Shown: positions 34,783 through 44,367, numbered from the stretch's first letter. The stretch is 59,210 nt of DNA from Castellaniella defragrans_A (GCF_040394755.1 NZ_JBEBRQ010000014.1), one strand, 5' to 3'. A program made the numbers and translations. The notes: a model not told the origin generated them from the sequence alone.

Positions 34783-37485
34783 ATGATTGAGGCTTCTACT
34801 GCTGTTGTTCATCCAGCGTTGCGCGGCACCTTGCTTGCCGGCGTTTCTTTTACGGTGTTGTTCAACGCTGCGCCGGCACAGGCGCAGGAAATCGTTGAAA
34901 ACATTGGCAGCGGTGTCACGGTTACAGTTCCAGGCGGGCAAAGCTCTCCCTGGGATTTGGGAACCGCTGAATTACGCGTTGAGGGCGTACTGGAAATTGG
35001 CGCTGGCGGTGTCGTTTCGAATGGGGAAGGGCATATCGGCTTCGTTGCGCCAAATAATGGCAAGGTGACGGTGAGCGGCGCCGACGCGCAATGGAACAAT
35101 TCTGAATACCTGTATGTGGGCTCCAGAGGCACTGGCACGCTGGAAATCAGCGACGGCGGTGTCGTGTCGAGTTGGCGCGGGATTGTTGGGGACTTTGCCA
35201 AAGGCACGGCGACAGTGAGCGGAGTTGGTTCGCAGTGGAATGTCACGGACTATATAGGGGTCGGCAACACCATCGAGGATAATAAAAAAGGCGATGGTTT
35301 ATTGGAAATCCTCAATGGCGGTACCGTATCGAGCGCAACATTGTTCGTGGGTAATATAGAAGGAACCAAGGGGAAAATGCTGGTGAGCGGCTCCGGGTCG
35401 CGCTGGGACGGCTCTGGCGTCATTTCTGTGGGCCTTTATGGCGAAGGCGACCTGGAAATCAACGATCATGGCGTCGTGTCGAATGGGAAAGGGCAGATTG
35501 CTGTTTTCGAAGGAAGCGTTGGCACGGTCACAGTGGATGGCGCGGGGTCGCAGTGGATCAATTCGGGTGTCCTGCAGATCGGGGAAGCGGGCGCCGGCAC
35601 GCTGACGATTTCCGATAGCGGTTTAGTGCGCGCCACCAATGGCACGGCAATAGCAAAAAATACCACCGCAACCGGACGGCTGGATGTCAAGACTGGCGGT
35701 GTTCTGGAAACTCTGGCGCTCGCGGCAGGCCAGGGAACGGTTTCTTCCGCTTCATTCGACGACGGCATATTGCGCGCCATAGGCGACAACGCTGCGTTCA
35801 TTACTGGTTTTGCGGCCGGTGAATTCACGATCGGCGCGGGTGGCCTCGTCGTTGATGACAGTGGGTTTGCCATTGCCACGGATGAGTCAGCGCTTGGGGG
35901 CGCGGGCGGGTTGACCAAGATCGGCAACGGAACCTTTACGCTCAATGGCCTCAATACCTATGCGGGCGCAACGGCGGTTGCGGCGGGAACGCTCAAGGCG
36001 GGCATAGAAAATGCCTTTAGCGCCGCATCCTCTTTCAGTGTCGAAAGCGCCGCCATTCTCGACGCGAACGGCCTGAACCAGACGATAGCCAGCCTGGCGA
36101 ACAACGGCACGGTCGTGGTTGGTTCGACTGATTCAGCGGGCGCCGTTGGCGCGGTGCTGACGACAACCGGCAATTACGTTGGCAATGGCGGAACCTTGGC
36201 GCTACGGACGGTATTGGGCGATGACGCGTCCGACACCGACAAATTGCTCGTCCAGGGCGGCACGTCCGGCAATTCTTTCGTCAAGGTTGAAAATGTCGGC
36301 GGTACCGGCGACCAGACCGTCGAGGGCATCAGGATCATCGAGGTCGCAGGCGCTTCCGCCGGCACTTTTACGCTTCTGGGCGATTACGTGACCCAGGACG
36401 GCCAGCAGGCCGTGGTGGGCGGAGCCTATGCCTACACCCTGGAAAAAGACGGTATCAACGCCCCGGACGGCAACTGGTACCTGCGCTCGCGACTGCCGAC
36501 GGAAAACGGCGGCGGCGACAGCGGCCCGCGCTACGCGGCCAGCGTCCCGGTTCATGAAGCCTACCCGCAAGCGCTGCTCGGACTCAATGGCCTGCCCACC
36601 TGGCAACAACGGGTAGGCAACCGCTACCTGTCGGCATCGGACAATGGCGTGTGGGTCCGCATCGAAGGCATCCACAACCAGATCGAATCCCGGCGTTCGA
36701 CCACCGACATGGACTATGACCAGGACGTCTTCAGGCTGCAAGCCGGTGTCGATGCGATGTTGAGCAACGACGGCGACGGCAAGCTCACCGCGGGCGCGTT
36801 CCTGCACTACGTCAACGGCCTGGCCAAGATAGACTCGATCTACAACGCCCAGGGCCGCGGCCGCATCCGCAGCGAGGGCTACGGCGTGGGCGGGACGCTG
36901 ACCTGGCTGGGCAAGAGCGGCGCTTACGTCGATTCCCAGATTCAGGCCACCGTATACAACAGCGACCTGACCGGCGGCCAGCGTCTGGTCAAGGGCAATG
37001 ACGGCTTTGGCTATGCGTTGTCGGTCGAAAGCGGCAAGCGCGTGGCGCTGGGCAGTGGTTCGGACTGGTCGCTCACGCCGCAGGCGCAATTGGTGTACTC
37101 GCGGGTATCGTTCGATGGCTTCCGCGACAGTTATGGCGCGGCGGTCAGCCTGAACCAGGGCGCCAGCCTGCAAGGGCGCCTGGGCCTGGAACTGGGTCGC
37201 GACATCGGGACGAAAAATGCCAAAAGCCCGCAGGATGGGGCGCGTATCTATGGCATCGGCAACCTGTACTACGAGTTCCTGAATGGCACCCGGGTAGACG
37301 TGGCCGACACGCGGATCATGAACCGCAGCGATCGCCTGCGGGGCGGCATTGGGATCGGCGGTTCGCATCAATGGGCCGATGGCAAGTACGCCATCTACGG
37401 CGAGGGCTTGGCCACTACCAGCCTGAGCAACTTCGGTGACAGCAACTCGATCCAGGGCAACATCGGCTTCCGGGTGCGCTGGTAA
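34783..37485 (+). CDS. Classical autotransporter (type Va) with T5SS/PEP-CTERM-type repeats
   Basis: 900 residues. A signal peptide of about 35 residues ends in APAQAQE. The passenger (to about 570) begins with repeats of the T5SS/PEP-CTERM-associated kind, roughly GxGTLEISDGGVVSS...G..G..TVSG.GSQW, at least five copies between ~55 and 300. An autotransporter-associated beta-strand repeat follows (GGLTKIGNGTFTLNGLNTYAG). The C-terminal ~270 residues are a 12-strand beta-barrel starting near VWVRIEGIHNQ and ending FRVRW. It would be displayed on or released from the cell surface; function unknown. ATG 34783 gives a proper signal peptide; the frame is open upstream to 34714. The 5' part is AT-richer than the barrel, which suggests a mosaic origin. 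Confidence 0.9.
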   Translation: MIEASTAVVHPALRGTLLAGVSFTVLFNAAPAQAQEIVENIGSGVTVTVPGGQSSPWDLGTAELRVEGVLEIGAGGVVSNGEGHIGFVAPNNGKVTVSGADAQWNNSEYLYVGSRGTGTLEISDGGVVSSWRGIVGDFAKGTATVSGVGSQWNVTDYIGVGNTIEDNKKGDGLLEILNGGTVSSATLFVGNIEGTKGKMLVSGSGSRWDGSGVISVGLYGEGDLEINDHGVVSNGKGQIAVFEGSVGTVTVDGAGSQWINSGVLQIGEAGAGTLTISDSGLVRATNGTAIAKNTTATGRLDVKTGGVLETLALAAGQGTVSSASFDDGILRAIGDNAAFITGFAAGEFTIGAGGLVVDDSGFAIATDESALGGAGGLTKIGNGTFTLNGLNTYAGATAVAAGTLKAGIENAFSAASSFSVESAAILDANGLNQTIASLANNGTVVVGSTDSAGAVGAVLTTTGNYVGNGGTLALRTVLGDDASDTDKLLVQGGTSGNSFVKVENVGGTGDQTVEGIRIIEVAGASAGTFTLLGDYVTQDGQQAVVGGAYAYTLEKDGINAPDGNWYLRSRLPTENGGGDSGPRYAASVPVHEAYPQALLGLNGLPTWQQRVGNRYLSASDNGVWVRIEGIHNQIESRRSTTDMDYDQDVFRLQAGVDAMLSNDGDGKLTAGAFLHYVNGLAKIDSIYNAQGRGRIRSEGYGVGGTLTWLGKSGAYVDSQIQATVYNSDLTGGQRLVKGNDGFGYALSVESGKRVALGSGSDWSLTPQAQLVYSRVSFDGFRDSYGAAVSLNQGASLQGRLGLELGRDIGTKNAKSPQDGARIYGIGNLYYEFLNGTRVDVADTRIMNRSDRLRGGIGIGGSHQWADGKYAIYGEGLATTSLSNFGDSNSIQGNIGFRVRW

Positions 37486-37501
37486 ACAAGGCATGGCGGG
37501 G

Positions 37502-37525
37502 AAGGGCAGAGGCTGATCTGCCTTT
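37502..37525. terminator. Hairpin between autotransporter and benE-like gene
   Basis: AAGGGCAGA-ggctga-TCTGCCTTT forms a 9-bp stem with one G-U pair. It sits 17 bases after the autotransporter stop and downstream of the convergent gene, so it may serve both directions. Confidence 0.55.
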
Positions 37526-37611
37526 CCGCCGGAAAAGGCCGGAGTTCTTCAGTCTGACCGTGCGAGAGCGCGGTCTTTTCGTCTGACGACCCTGTCGAAA
37601 ACTGACCCGGA

Positions 37612-38790
37612 TCAGCGTCGCCAACGCGCCAGCGCATGGCACAGGCCGCCCAGCACCAGCCCCCAGAACGCGCTGCCCACACCCAGCAGGCTCATGCCCG
37701 AGGCGGTCGCCAGGAACGTCACCAGCGCCGCCTCGCGGCCTTCGGGTTCGCGCAGGGATTCCGAAATGCTGGCGCCCAGCGTGCCCAGCAGCGCCAGCCC
37801 GGCGATTGCCGCCACCAGTTCCCGGGGGAAGGCGGCGAACAGGCCGACGATGGTCGCGCCGAAGACACCCGTCGCGAGGTAGAACAGGCCCGCCCATACC
37901 GAGGCCTTGTAGCGTTGCGCGGCATCGGGGTCGGCGTCCGGACTCATGCAGATGGCGGCGGTGATCGCCGCCAGGTTGAAGGAATAGCCGCCCAGGGGCG
38001 CCAGCACGACCCCGGTCAGGCCCGTCCAGGTGATCAGGGGCGAGGCCGGCGTTTCGTAGCCATTGGCGCGCAGCACGGCCAGGCCCGGGACATTCTGTGA
38101 GGTCATGGTGACGATGAACAGCGGAATGCCGACGCCCAGCAACGCCGTCCAGGAAAATTCCGGCGTCGTCCAGACCGGGTGCGCCGGCGTCCAGTCCAGG
38201 CCGCCCATGTCGAGCATCCCTGCGCCGGCGGCCCACAGGATCCCGGTCAGGAAAGCCAGCGGCACCGCATAGCGCGGCAACAGGCGGCGGGCGATGATGA
38301 ATACCGCGAACATCAGCAGGACCAGCCCCGCCTGCGTGCGCATCGCGCCGAACAACGCCAGGCCGAATTGCAGGAGGATGCCCGCCAGCATCGCATTGGC
38401 CAGATTGCGCGGCATATGCGCCATGATCCGCTGGAACCAGCCCGTCACCCCGCACAAGGTGATCAGCGCGGAGGAAAACAGGAACACCCCGATCGCCTGC
38501 GGCATCCCGATATTGCCCAGGCTGGTGGCGAGCAGGGCGGCGCCCGGCGTGGACCAGGCGGTCAGGATGGGCGCGCGCGTGGCCAGGGACAGTCCGATGC
38601 AGGTGGCGCCCATGCCGATACCCAGCGCCCACATCCACGAGCCGAGCTGCGCCGGATCGGCGCCGGCGGCATTCGCTGCCTGGAACACGATGGCCACCGA
38701 ACTGGTGTAGCCGACCAGAACGGCGATGAATCCCGAGGAAATGTGGGAAATCCGCAGCCAGCGGCCGATCAGCGCCAGGGTCTGTCGCAT
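37612..38790 (-). CDS. benE: BenE family transporter
   Basis: 392 residues, 11-12 membrane helices, the size of BenE benzoate/H+ symporters. Family segments include SHISSGFIAVLVGYTSSVAIVF near the N-terminus, TAWSTPGAALLAT and GGYSFNLAAITAAICMS. Substrate specificity is not provable from sequence; benzoate or a related aromatic acid is likely. No benzoate oxygenase genes are nearby. It is transcribed alone, convergent with the autotransporter. Confidence 0.88.
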   Translation of the reverse strand: MRQTLALIGRWLRISHISSGFIAVLVGYTSSVAIVFQAANAAGADPAQLGSWMWALGIGMGATCIGLSLATRAPILTAWSTPGAALLATSLGNIGMPQAIGVFLFSSALITLCGVTGWFQRIMAHMPRNLANAMLAGILLQFGLALFGAMRTQAGLVLLMFAVFIIARRLLPRYAVPLAFLTGILWAAGAGMLDMGGLDWTPAHPVWTTPEFSWTALLGVGIPLFIVTMTSQNVPGLAVLRANGYETPASPLITWTGLTGVVLAPLGGYSFNLAAITAAICMSPDADPDAAQRYKASVWAGLFYLATGVFGATIVGLFAAFPRELVAAIAGLALLGTLGASISESLREPEGREAALVTFLATASGMSLLGVGSAFWGLVLGGLCHALARWRR

Positions 38791-38833
38791 GGGGTATGCG
38801 CCTGTTTGAGGGCTTGCCGAAGCGATGAGCGCT

Positions 38834-39058
38834 TTACGATTTCACGACGAAACGCTTGCACGCGGCATGATATGCCCGCGCATAGATCGCCCGGTATTCA
38901 AGAGGGCCGTTGTGATCCACGCCGACGGCCTCGCCATCCGCGGCATCGCGCGGGTAGAGGAAGAATTTCATCCCCTTTTGAAAGCCGTCCTGCTTTTTCA
39001 GCCGCTTGTTGCAAGCGTCCACGAAGCCTTGCTGCGTGACGAGCTTTTTCTTCTTCAT
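38834..39058 (-). CDS. Small basic protein of unknown function
   Basis: 74 residues, Lys-rich at the start (MKKKKLVTQQGFVDACNKRL) and without signal peptide or membrane segment. ATG 39058 was chosen because it has a perfect AGGAGG seven bases upstream; the frame is open to 39085. I do not recognise the family. The strong ribosome binding site and balanced composition support a real gene. Confidence 0.65.
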   Translation of the reverse strand: MKKKKLVTQQGFVDACNKRLKKQDGFQKGMKFFLYPRDAADGEAVGVDHNGPLEYRAIYARAYHAACKRFVVKS

Positions 39059-39194
39059 CGATCCCTCCTGGAAGTAGGAGGCCATCGTACTACAGGCGTG
39101 AAGAATGGCAAACGGAGGAAAGAGGGCGTTCCTGGATGAATCCTTCTATATCAGCACCGTTGGTGCCCAAAACTCGCGGGCAAGCGCTGCGTGG

Positions 39195-39971
39195 TCAGTG
39201 AAAAGTAAACCCCCCATCCACATTCACGGCCTGACCAGTGACGTTGTCCATCGTGGCGAAAAAGAGCGCCAGGCGGCCCATGTCCTCGGGCGTTTGTGCG
39301 CGGCCCTGGGGGATGAGCGAGATCTGGTGGCGAGCCCATGAATCCTCGACGCTCTCGCCCTCGTTTTTCCACTCATCCGCCAGGCGGTCCCACATGTAGG
39401 TCCGCACGATCCCGGGGCAGATGGCGTTCACGGTGATCCCCTCGCGCGCGACCTCTTTGGCCAGGGCATTGGTGAATCCCACGACCGCGAATTTGGAGGC
39501 ACTGTAGTGCGCGAGGTTGGGGAAACCTTCCTTGCCCGCGATCGACGCGACATTGATGATATGGCCCGATTTGCGTTCCTGCATCGGGCCAAGTGCCGCC
39601 CGGCAGCAGAGGAACGTGCCTTTGGCATTGACGTCCAGCACGAAATCCCAGTCGCGTTCGGTGAGTTCCGTCACCGGGTGGATCGTGATGACGCCCGCGC
39701 AATTGACCATGATGTCGAGCGCGCCCAGTTCGGCGACCGCCTGTCTGACCATGGCCTCCACCTCGGCCGCCTGGGTGACGTCGACGCGGCGCGTGAGCGC
39801 CCGGCGTCCCATTTCCTGCACGGCCGCTTGCGTGGCCTGCAAATCGTCTTCCAGCAGATCGGCGATCAGGACATCGGCGCCGGCCCGCGCGAGCGCGAGC
39901 ACGATGCCGCGTCCGATGCCGCGCGCGCCGCCGGTCACGATCGCTGTTTTACCTTCAAGTCCGGTGTTCAT
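39195..39971 (-). CDS. Short-chain dehydrogenase/reductase, acetoin/diacetyl reductase-like
   Basis: 258 residues. It has the NAD(P) motif TGGARGIGRG, NCAGV, the catalytic Ser in NVASIAGKEG and YSASK. The length and the C-terminal VTGQAVNVDGGFTFH are those of classical SDRs such as BudC or other butanediol/acetoin reductases. It is the last gene of the aco operon, 10 bases after acoC, so interconversion of acetoin with butanediol or diacetyl is the likely reaction; a different alcohol remains possible. Good AGGAGAAA precedes the ATG. Confidence 0.82.
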   Translation of the reverse strand: MNTGLEGKTAIVTGGARGIGRGIVLALARAGADVLIADLLEDDLQATQAAVQEMGRRALTRRVDVTQAAEVEAMVRQAVAELGALDIMVNCAGVITIHPVTELTERDWDFVLDVNAKGTFLCCRAALGPMQERKSGHIINVASIAGKEGFPNLAHYSASKFAVVGFTNALAKEVAREGITVNAICPGIVRTYMWDRLADEWKNEGESVEDSWARHQISLIPQGRAQTPEDMGRLALFFATMDNVTGQAVNVDGGFTFH

Positions 39972-39981
39972 CGATTTCTCC

Positions 39982-41103
39982 TCAGGTCGGGGTTTGCAGG
40001 TGCGCTTCGAGCAGCGCGTTCACATCGTTTGCCTTTTCCATTTGCGGCATGTGCCCCGCGCCGGCCAGGACCTCGACGCGGGCGCCCGCGGGGGCGGCCT
40101 GCGTTTGCGTGCTGGGGATGATCTGGTCGTCCTGCCCCCAGATCACGAGTACCGGCTTGCCGAAATGTTCGAGCTCGCTGCCGGGCTGTTCTGCTTGCCT
40201 GCCCCCGGCGAAAAGATGCTGGTCGAGCGCCGTCAGGGCCTCGGTGACGCCATCCAGGCGCTTGTATTTGAGCAGGTCGTCGAGCAGTTGCCGATTGACC
40301 AGATCGGCATTGGCGAACAATAACTGGGCAACCGGTTTGAGTTCGCGGCGCGAGGTGGCCCGGATGAAGCCCCCGGTATAGTCGCCGTTGATTTCATCGC
40401 CGAAGCCGGCGCTGTCGATGAGGGCCAGCGAGGCCGCCTTGTCCGGGAAATCCAGCGCCAGACGCATTGCAATGGCGCCGCCCAGCGAGTGCCCGACCAG
40501 ATGGGCCGACGCCACATCGACGGCTGCCATGAAGCGTGCGACGAAGCCGGCGAGATCGCCGAGCGTGGTGCCGGGCAGGGCGATGCTGGATTGTCCATGC
40601 GCGGGAAGATCGAAGGCGATGACCGGATGGCTGCCGGCCAGCGCGTCGATGTTGAACAGCCAATTGTTCAGGTCTCCGCCAAAGCCGTGAATCAGCAGCA
40701 CCGGCACGCCCTCTTGGGGGCCGCGGCGCACGTAACGGATCCGGGTATTGTCCACGTCCAGATAGAGGTAGCCCGGTTCGTCCTCCTCGTCCTCGGTGTC
40801 GCCAGCGGGCACCTCATAAGCCGCGATGTATTTGTCGATGTCGGCGTCGCTCACCTCCGGTTCGGCCATGACGGCAAGCAGCGCCTTGACCGGCAGGACT
40901 TCGCCGCTGGTCGCGACGATGCGGCGCAGCAGGCCGGGATCCGCGGCCTCGACGGCATTGGAGATTTTGTCGGTCTCGACATCGACCAGCGGCTGGCCGG
41001 TCTCGATGCGGTCGCCCTCGGAGACCAGCCATTCGTGCACGGTGCCCTGGCGCATCTCCAGCCCCCACTTGGGCATGATGATCGGGGTGATTTCTGTGGC
41101 CAT
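39982..41103 (-). CDS. acoC: Acetoin dehydrogenase E2 component (lipoyl domain plus alpha/beta hydrolase fold)
   Basis: 373 residues. The N-terminal lipoyl domain carries the lipoylated K46 in VETDKISN. After an acidic linker (about 98-112) the C-terminal domain is an alpha/beta hydrolase with nucleophile S206 in GHSLGG and a late His in GAGHMPQME. It lacks the usual 2-oxoacid-dehydrogenase acyltransferase domain; AcoC of Ralstonia eutropha has the same length and build. It receives the acetyl group from AcoAB and passes it to CoA. Its ATG shares a base with the acoB stop. Confidence 0.92.
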   Translation of the reverse strand: MATEITPIIMPKWGLEMRQGTVHEWLVSEGDRIETGQPLVDVETDKISNAVEAADPGLLRRIVATSGEVLPVKALLAVMAEPEVSDADIDKYIAAYEVPAGDTEDEEDEPGYLYLDVDNTRIRYVRRGPQEGVPVLLIHGFGGDLNNWLFNIDALAGSHPVIAFDLPAHGQSSIALPGTTLGDLAGFVARFMAAVDVASAHLVGHSLGGAIAMRLALDFPDKAASLALIDSAGFGDEINGDYTGGFIRATSRRELKPVAQLLFANADLVNRQLLDDLLKYKRLDGVTEALTALDQHLFAGGRQAEQPGSELEHFGKPVLVIWGQDDQIIPSTQTQAAPAGARVEVLAGAGHMPQMEKANDVNALLEAHLQTPT

Positions 41104-42122
41104 CAGTTGCTCCTTTCCTTGCCCAGCGCACGGCGCGCCGCCTGCGCGATGTGCGAGGCGCTTGGGATGTACATGTCTTCGAGTGTGGGTGAAAAAGGCA
41201 CCGGGGTATGGGGCGGCGCAACCATCTGCACGGGACCGCGCAGCGCGTCGAAGACCTGCATGGCCACCTGGGCCGCGACATCGGTGGCAATGTTGCAGCG
41301 GGGACTCGCCTCATCGACCACCACCAGATGTCCGGTGTTTTCGACCGATTCCAGCACGGTGTCCATGTCCATCGGCGATAGTGTGCGCAGATCGATCACT
41401 TCGGCCTCGATGCCTTCCTTGGCGAGCTGCGCCGCGGCGTCCAGCGCGCGATGGACCATGAGGCCGTAGGTCACGATCGATATGTGTTTGCCGTCGCGCA
41501 CGATCTCGGCTTCGCCGAAAGGTATGGCGTAGGGCGCCTCGGGGACGTCGCCCTCCATGCCGTACAGGTTCTTGTGCTCGCAGAAGATCACCGGATCATT
41601 GTCCCGGATCGACTGGATCAGTAGCCCCTTGCTGTCGTAGGGCGTGCTTGGGCACACGACTTTCAGGCCGGGGATATGGGTGAACAGCGGGGTCAGCATC
41701 TGCGAGTGCTGGGCTGCCGCGCGAAAGCCCGCGCCCACCATCGCCCGGATGACGACCGGGGTTTCGGCCTTGCCGCCGAACATGTAGCGGAACTTCGCGG
41801 CCTGGTTGTAGATCTGGTCGAAACATACGCCCATGAAGTCGATGAACATGAGTTCGGCGATCGGGCGCATGCCGCATGCCGCCGCGCCGATCGCGGCGCC
41901 GACGTAGGCGCTTTCGGACAATGGCGTATCGAGCAGGCGCTCGCCGTGATCTCCGTGCAGATCCTTGGTGACGCCGAGCACGCCGCCCCAGGCGTCGAGT
42001 TCTCCCGCTCCGCCGGCGCCGCCGACGATGTCTTCGCCGAGCATGATCACGCTCGGGTCGCGCGCCATTTCCTGGCTGATGGCTTCATTGATTGCCAGTT
42101 TCATACTGAGTTTTCGGGCCAT
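41103..42122 (-). CDS. acoB: Acetoin dehydrogenase E1 beta subunit
   Basis: 339 residues of the transketolase pyrimidine-binding/C-terminal type. Motifs: GEDIVGGAGGAGELDAWGGV, LDTPLSESAYVGAAIGAA and the VEVIDLRTL-like EVIDLRTLSPMD. With AcoA it forms the thiamine-diphosphate enzyme that splits acetoin into acetaldehyde and an acetyl group. The operon order A-B-C is standard. Confidence 0.94.
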   Translation of the reverse strand: MARKLSMKLAINEAISQEMARDPSVIMLGEDIVGGAGGAGELDAWGGVLGVTKDLHGDHGERLLDTPLSESAYVGAAIGAAACGMRPIAELMFIDFMGVCFDQIYNQAAKFRYMFGGKAETPVVIRAMVGAGFRAAAQHSQMLTPLFTHIPGLKVVCPSTPYDSKGLLIQSIRDNDPVIFCEHKNLYGMEGDVPEAPYAIPFGEAEIVRDGKHISIVTYGLMVHRALDAAAQLAKEGIEAEVIDLRTLSPMDMDTVLESVENTGHLVVVDEASPRCNIATDVAAQVAMQVFDALRGPVQMVAPPHTPVPFSPTLEDMYIPSASHIAQAARRALGKERSN

Positions 42123-42151
42123 GATGAAATGCTCCTGGTGTGCGGTTGGGT

Positions 42152-43153
42152 TCAGTAGCTGACATAAACGTCGGTGGTCAGATCGGCTTCGGTCGGCAAG
42201 GGCGCGTTCTTTGCCTGCTGCACGGCGTCTTCGATCGATGCCGCCGCCTCCTGGTCGATCGCATCGAGTTCGGCTTGCGTGATGACGCCCGCCTCCGTCA
42301 CGCGCGCCGAAAAAATCTTCAGGCAGTCATGATCGCGGCGGATCTCCTCCAGCTCGCCCGGCGCGCGGTAGGTCTGCGCATCGCCCTCGAAGTGGCCGTA
42401 GAAGCGCACCACCTTGCATTCGAGCACCGAGGGGCCGCCGCCTTCGCGGGCGCGCCGGATCACCTCGCCGGCAGCTTCGTGCACGGCGAAGAAATCGATG
42501 CCGTCGACCGTGACGCCGGGGATGCCGAATCCCGCCGCGCGGTCGATATAGCTGTCGACGGCGGTGGCATAGTGGCGCGAGGTGGCCTCGGCGTAACCGT
42601 TGTTCTCGATGACGAAAATCATCGGCAGGTCCCACGCCGCGGCCAGGTTCATGCTCTCGAGCACGGTCCCCTGGTTGGATGCGCCATCGCCGAAGAAGGT
42701 GATACCCACTTCGCCCTTGCCGCGGAACTTGGCCGCCAGCGCGGCGCCGCAGATCAGGGGCGCGCCCGCGCCGACGATCCCGTTCGCTCCGAGCATTCCT
42801 TTGGACAGGTCGGCGATATGCATCGACCCCCCTTTGCCGTTGCAGGCGCCGCCTTGCTTGCCATAGATTTCCTTCATCATCGAGACCACATCCACCCCCT
42901 TGGCGATGCAGTGGCCGTGGCCGCGGTGGGTGCTGGTAATGCGGTCTCCGTCACCCAGGTGATGGATGACGCCGACACCGGTCGCTTCTTCGCCGGCGTA
43001 CAGGTGGACGAAACCGGGGATGTCTCCGCGCGCGAAATCCACGTGCAGGCGTTCCTCGAATTCGCGAATCATGCGCATTTTCCGGTAGCAGTGCAGCAGT
43101 TCATCGCGTCCAAGCGGCAATGCGGCAGATCCGGCTGGATGGGCTGTTGTCAT
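42152..43153 (-). CDS. acoA: Acetoin dehydrogenase E1 alpha subunit
   Basis: 333 residues. The thiamine-diphosphate motif GDGASNQGTVLESMNLAAAW...N is present, with THRGHGHCIAKG and GKGGSMHIAD. ATG 43153 has AAGGAGA eight bases upstream; the frame stays open to 43255 but that part has no family-like sequence. It lies 25 bases downstream of acoX. Confidence 0.94.
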   Translation of the reverse strand: MTTAHPAGSAALPLGRDELLHCYRKMRMIREFEERLHVDFARGDIPGFVHLYAGEEATGVGVIHHLGDGDRITSTHRGHGHCIAKGVDVVSMMKEIYGKQGGACNGKGGSMHIADLSKGMLGANGIVGAGAPLICGAALAAKFRGKGEVGITFFGDGASNQGTVLESMNLAAAWDLPMIFVIENNGYAEATSRHYATAVDSYIDRAAGFGIPGVTVDGIDFFAVHEAAGEVIRRAREGGGPSVLECKVVRFYGHFEGDAQTYRAPGELEEIRRDHDCLKIFSARVTEAGVITQAELDAIDQEAAASIEDAVQQAKNAPLPTEADLTTDVYVSY

Positions 43154-43178
43154 GCGAGTCTCCTTGATGGGATGCGCT

Positions 43179-44330
43179 TCAGGACATCGAAGCGGTTGTG
43201 GGGAATGGGTGAGAACTGTTGCGTGTGCGGCGCAGCAGGCCCTGCTCGGCGGCATAGCGCAGGCAGGCGCTGACGTCGATGCTGCGAAATGCGCGCTCGC
43301 GCAGCGTCACGGTGAGCACATCGTCAGGGCCGAATGTGATTTCACGTTCGCCATCGAGCGCCACGACTCCGCTTTGCTGGCGCACGCGCACGGGATTGCC
43401 ATCCGCCAGCCGTTCCCAGGTATGCACCGACACGCTCTCGATCAGGCCGGGTACGATGGGCGCCTGTAAATCGAGGCGGGTCATGTTGGAACCGGGTGTC
43501 GACAGTTCGATGTGCAGGCCGCCGGCGTCGCGCCGGCCAACGGGCTGGAGCAGTCCGCCGATGGACGACAGCCCGAGCGCATCAGGCTCGGCGAACGACA
43601 GATAGAGGGCTGCGAGCGAATCCGTCTTCCAGAGCGCCTTGGCGCCGATATAGCGCTCCCGGGCGATTGCGGCATCCACCAGGGCGATGTCGTTGCGTGC
43701 GCCGGGGCGGCCTGCGTTCAGATCGACGTCCAGCCGTTTGTTCCACGCCAGCGCCTGTTCGGCCGGAACCCGTCCGCTCGCATACAGGCCGACCGCCAGG
43801 CCGACCGTTGTGGCTTCACGCATTTCCGGATAGGCATTGTTGGTTCCCGTCGAAATGCCCGCAATGGGGGTTTGGCCGCATTCGCGCACGACGGCGCGGT
43901 GGGTGCCATCGCCACCGAGCACGATGATTGCGGCGGCACCGGCCTCGCGCAGTAGACGAGCCGCCCGAAAGCTGTCTTCGATCCGTCCGCTGACCGGCAT
44001 TTCGAGCCAGCGCAGCTGCGGCCAGTGACTGTCGCCGCTTGCTGTTGCGCGAGTGCGCGCCAGATGACGTGTGAGCATGACGCGCAGACCTTCACGATCG
44101 GGCATCATCAGGACTTGCCGCAGGTTGCAGGCGCCCAATGCGGCGAGCGCGCGCAACACGATGGCCACCCGGTCCGCCAGTTGCAGGTTACCCGCGTTGG
44201 CGACGACGCGCCGGATGTCGCGCGCCGACACGGGATTGGCAATAATGCCCACGACCATATCGCGCCGGTCTGAGGCAGCGGTTGCCTGAACGGATTTTTC
44301 AGCGGTCGCCGGATACGCGGCTTCATGCAT
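43179..44330 (-). CDS. acoX: AcoX, NAD-kinase-like protein of acetoin operons
   Basis: 383 residues. The ATP-NAD kinase fold is visible in VVGIIANPVSARDIRR and the GGDGT motif (VLGGDGTHRAVV), then GISTGTNNAYPE. AcoX is found in acetoin operons of Ralstonia and Clostridium/Bacillus relatives; its precise role is unsettled. ATG 44330 has AGGGAAA upstream. As first gene behind the sigma-54 promoter at 44368-44382, it heads the acoXABC-SDR operon. No acoL (E3) gene follows, so E3 must come from elsewhere. Confidence 0.9.
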   Translation of the reverse strand: MHEAAYPATAEKSVQATAASDRRDMVVGIIANPVSARDIRRVVANAGNLQLADRVAIVLRALAALGACNLRQVLMMPDREGLRVMLTRHLARTRATASGDSHWPQLRWLEMPVSGRIEDSFRAARLLREAGAAAIIVLGGDGTHRAVVRECGQTPIAGISTGTNNAYPEMREATTVGLAVGLYASGRVPAEQALAWNKRLDVDLNAGRPGARNDIALVDAAIARERYIGAKALWKTDSLAALYLSFAEPDALGLSSIGGLLQPVGRRDAGGLHIELSTPGSNMTRLDLQAPIVPGLIESVSVHTWERLADGNPVRVRQQSGVVALDGEREITFGPDDVLTVTLRERAFRSIDVSACLRYAAEQGLLRRTRNSSHPFPTTASMS

Positions 44331-44367
44331 CTCGTTTCCCTGGAGTGGTTGCCATGACTCCAGAGAT

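Noticed and set aside
38179..39039. 286-codon forward open frame antisense to the benE-like gene
   Set aside because: Gln/Arg/His-rich antisense shadow; the reverse frame is a clear 12-helix transporter.
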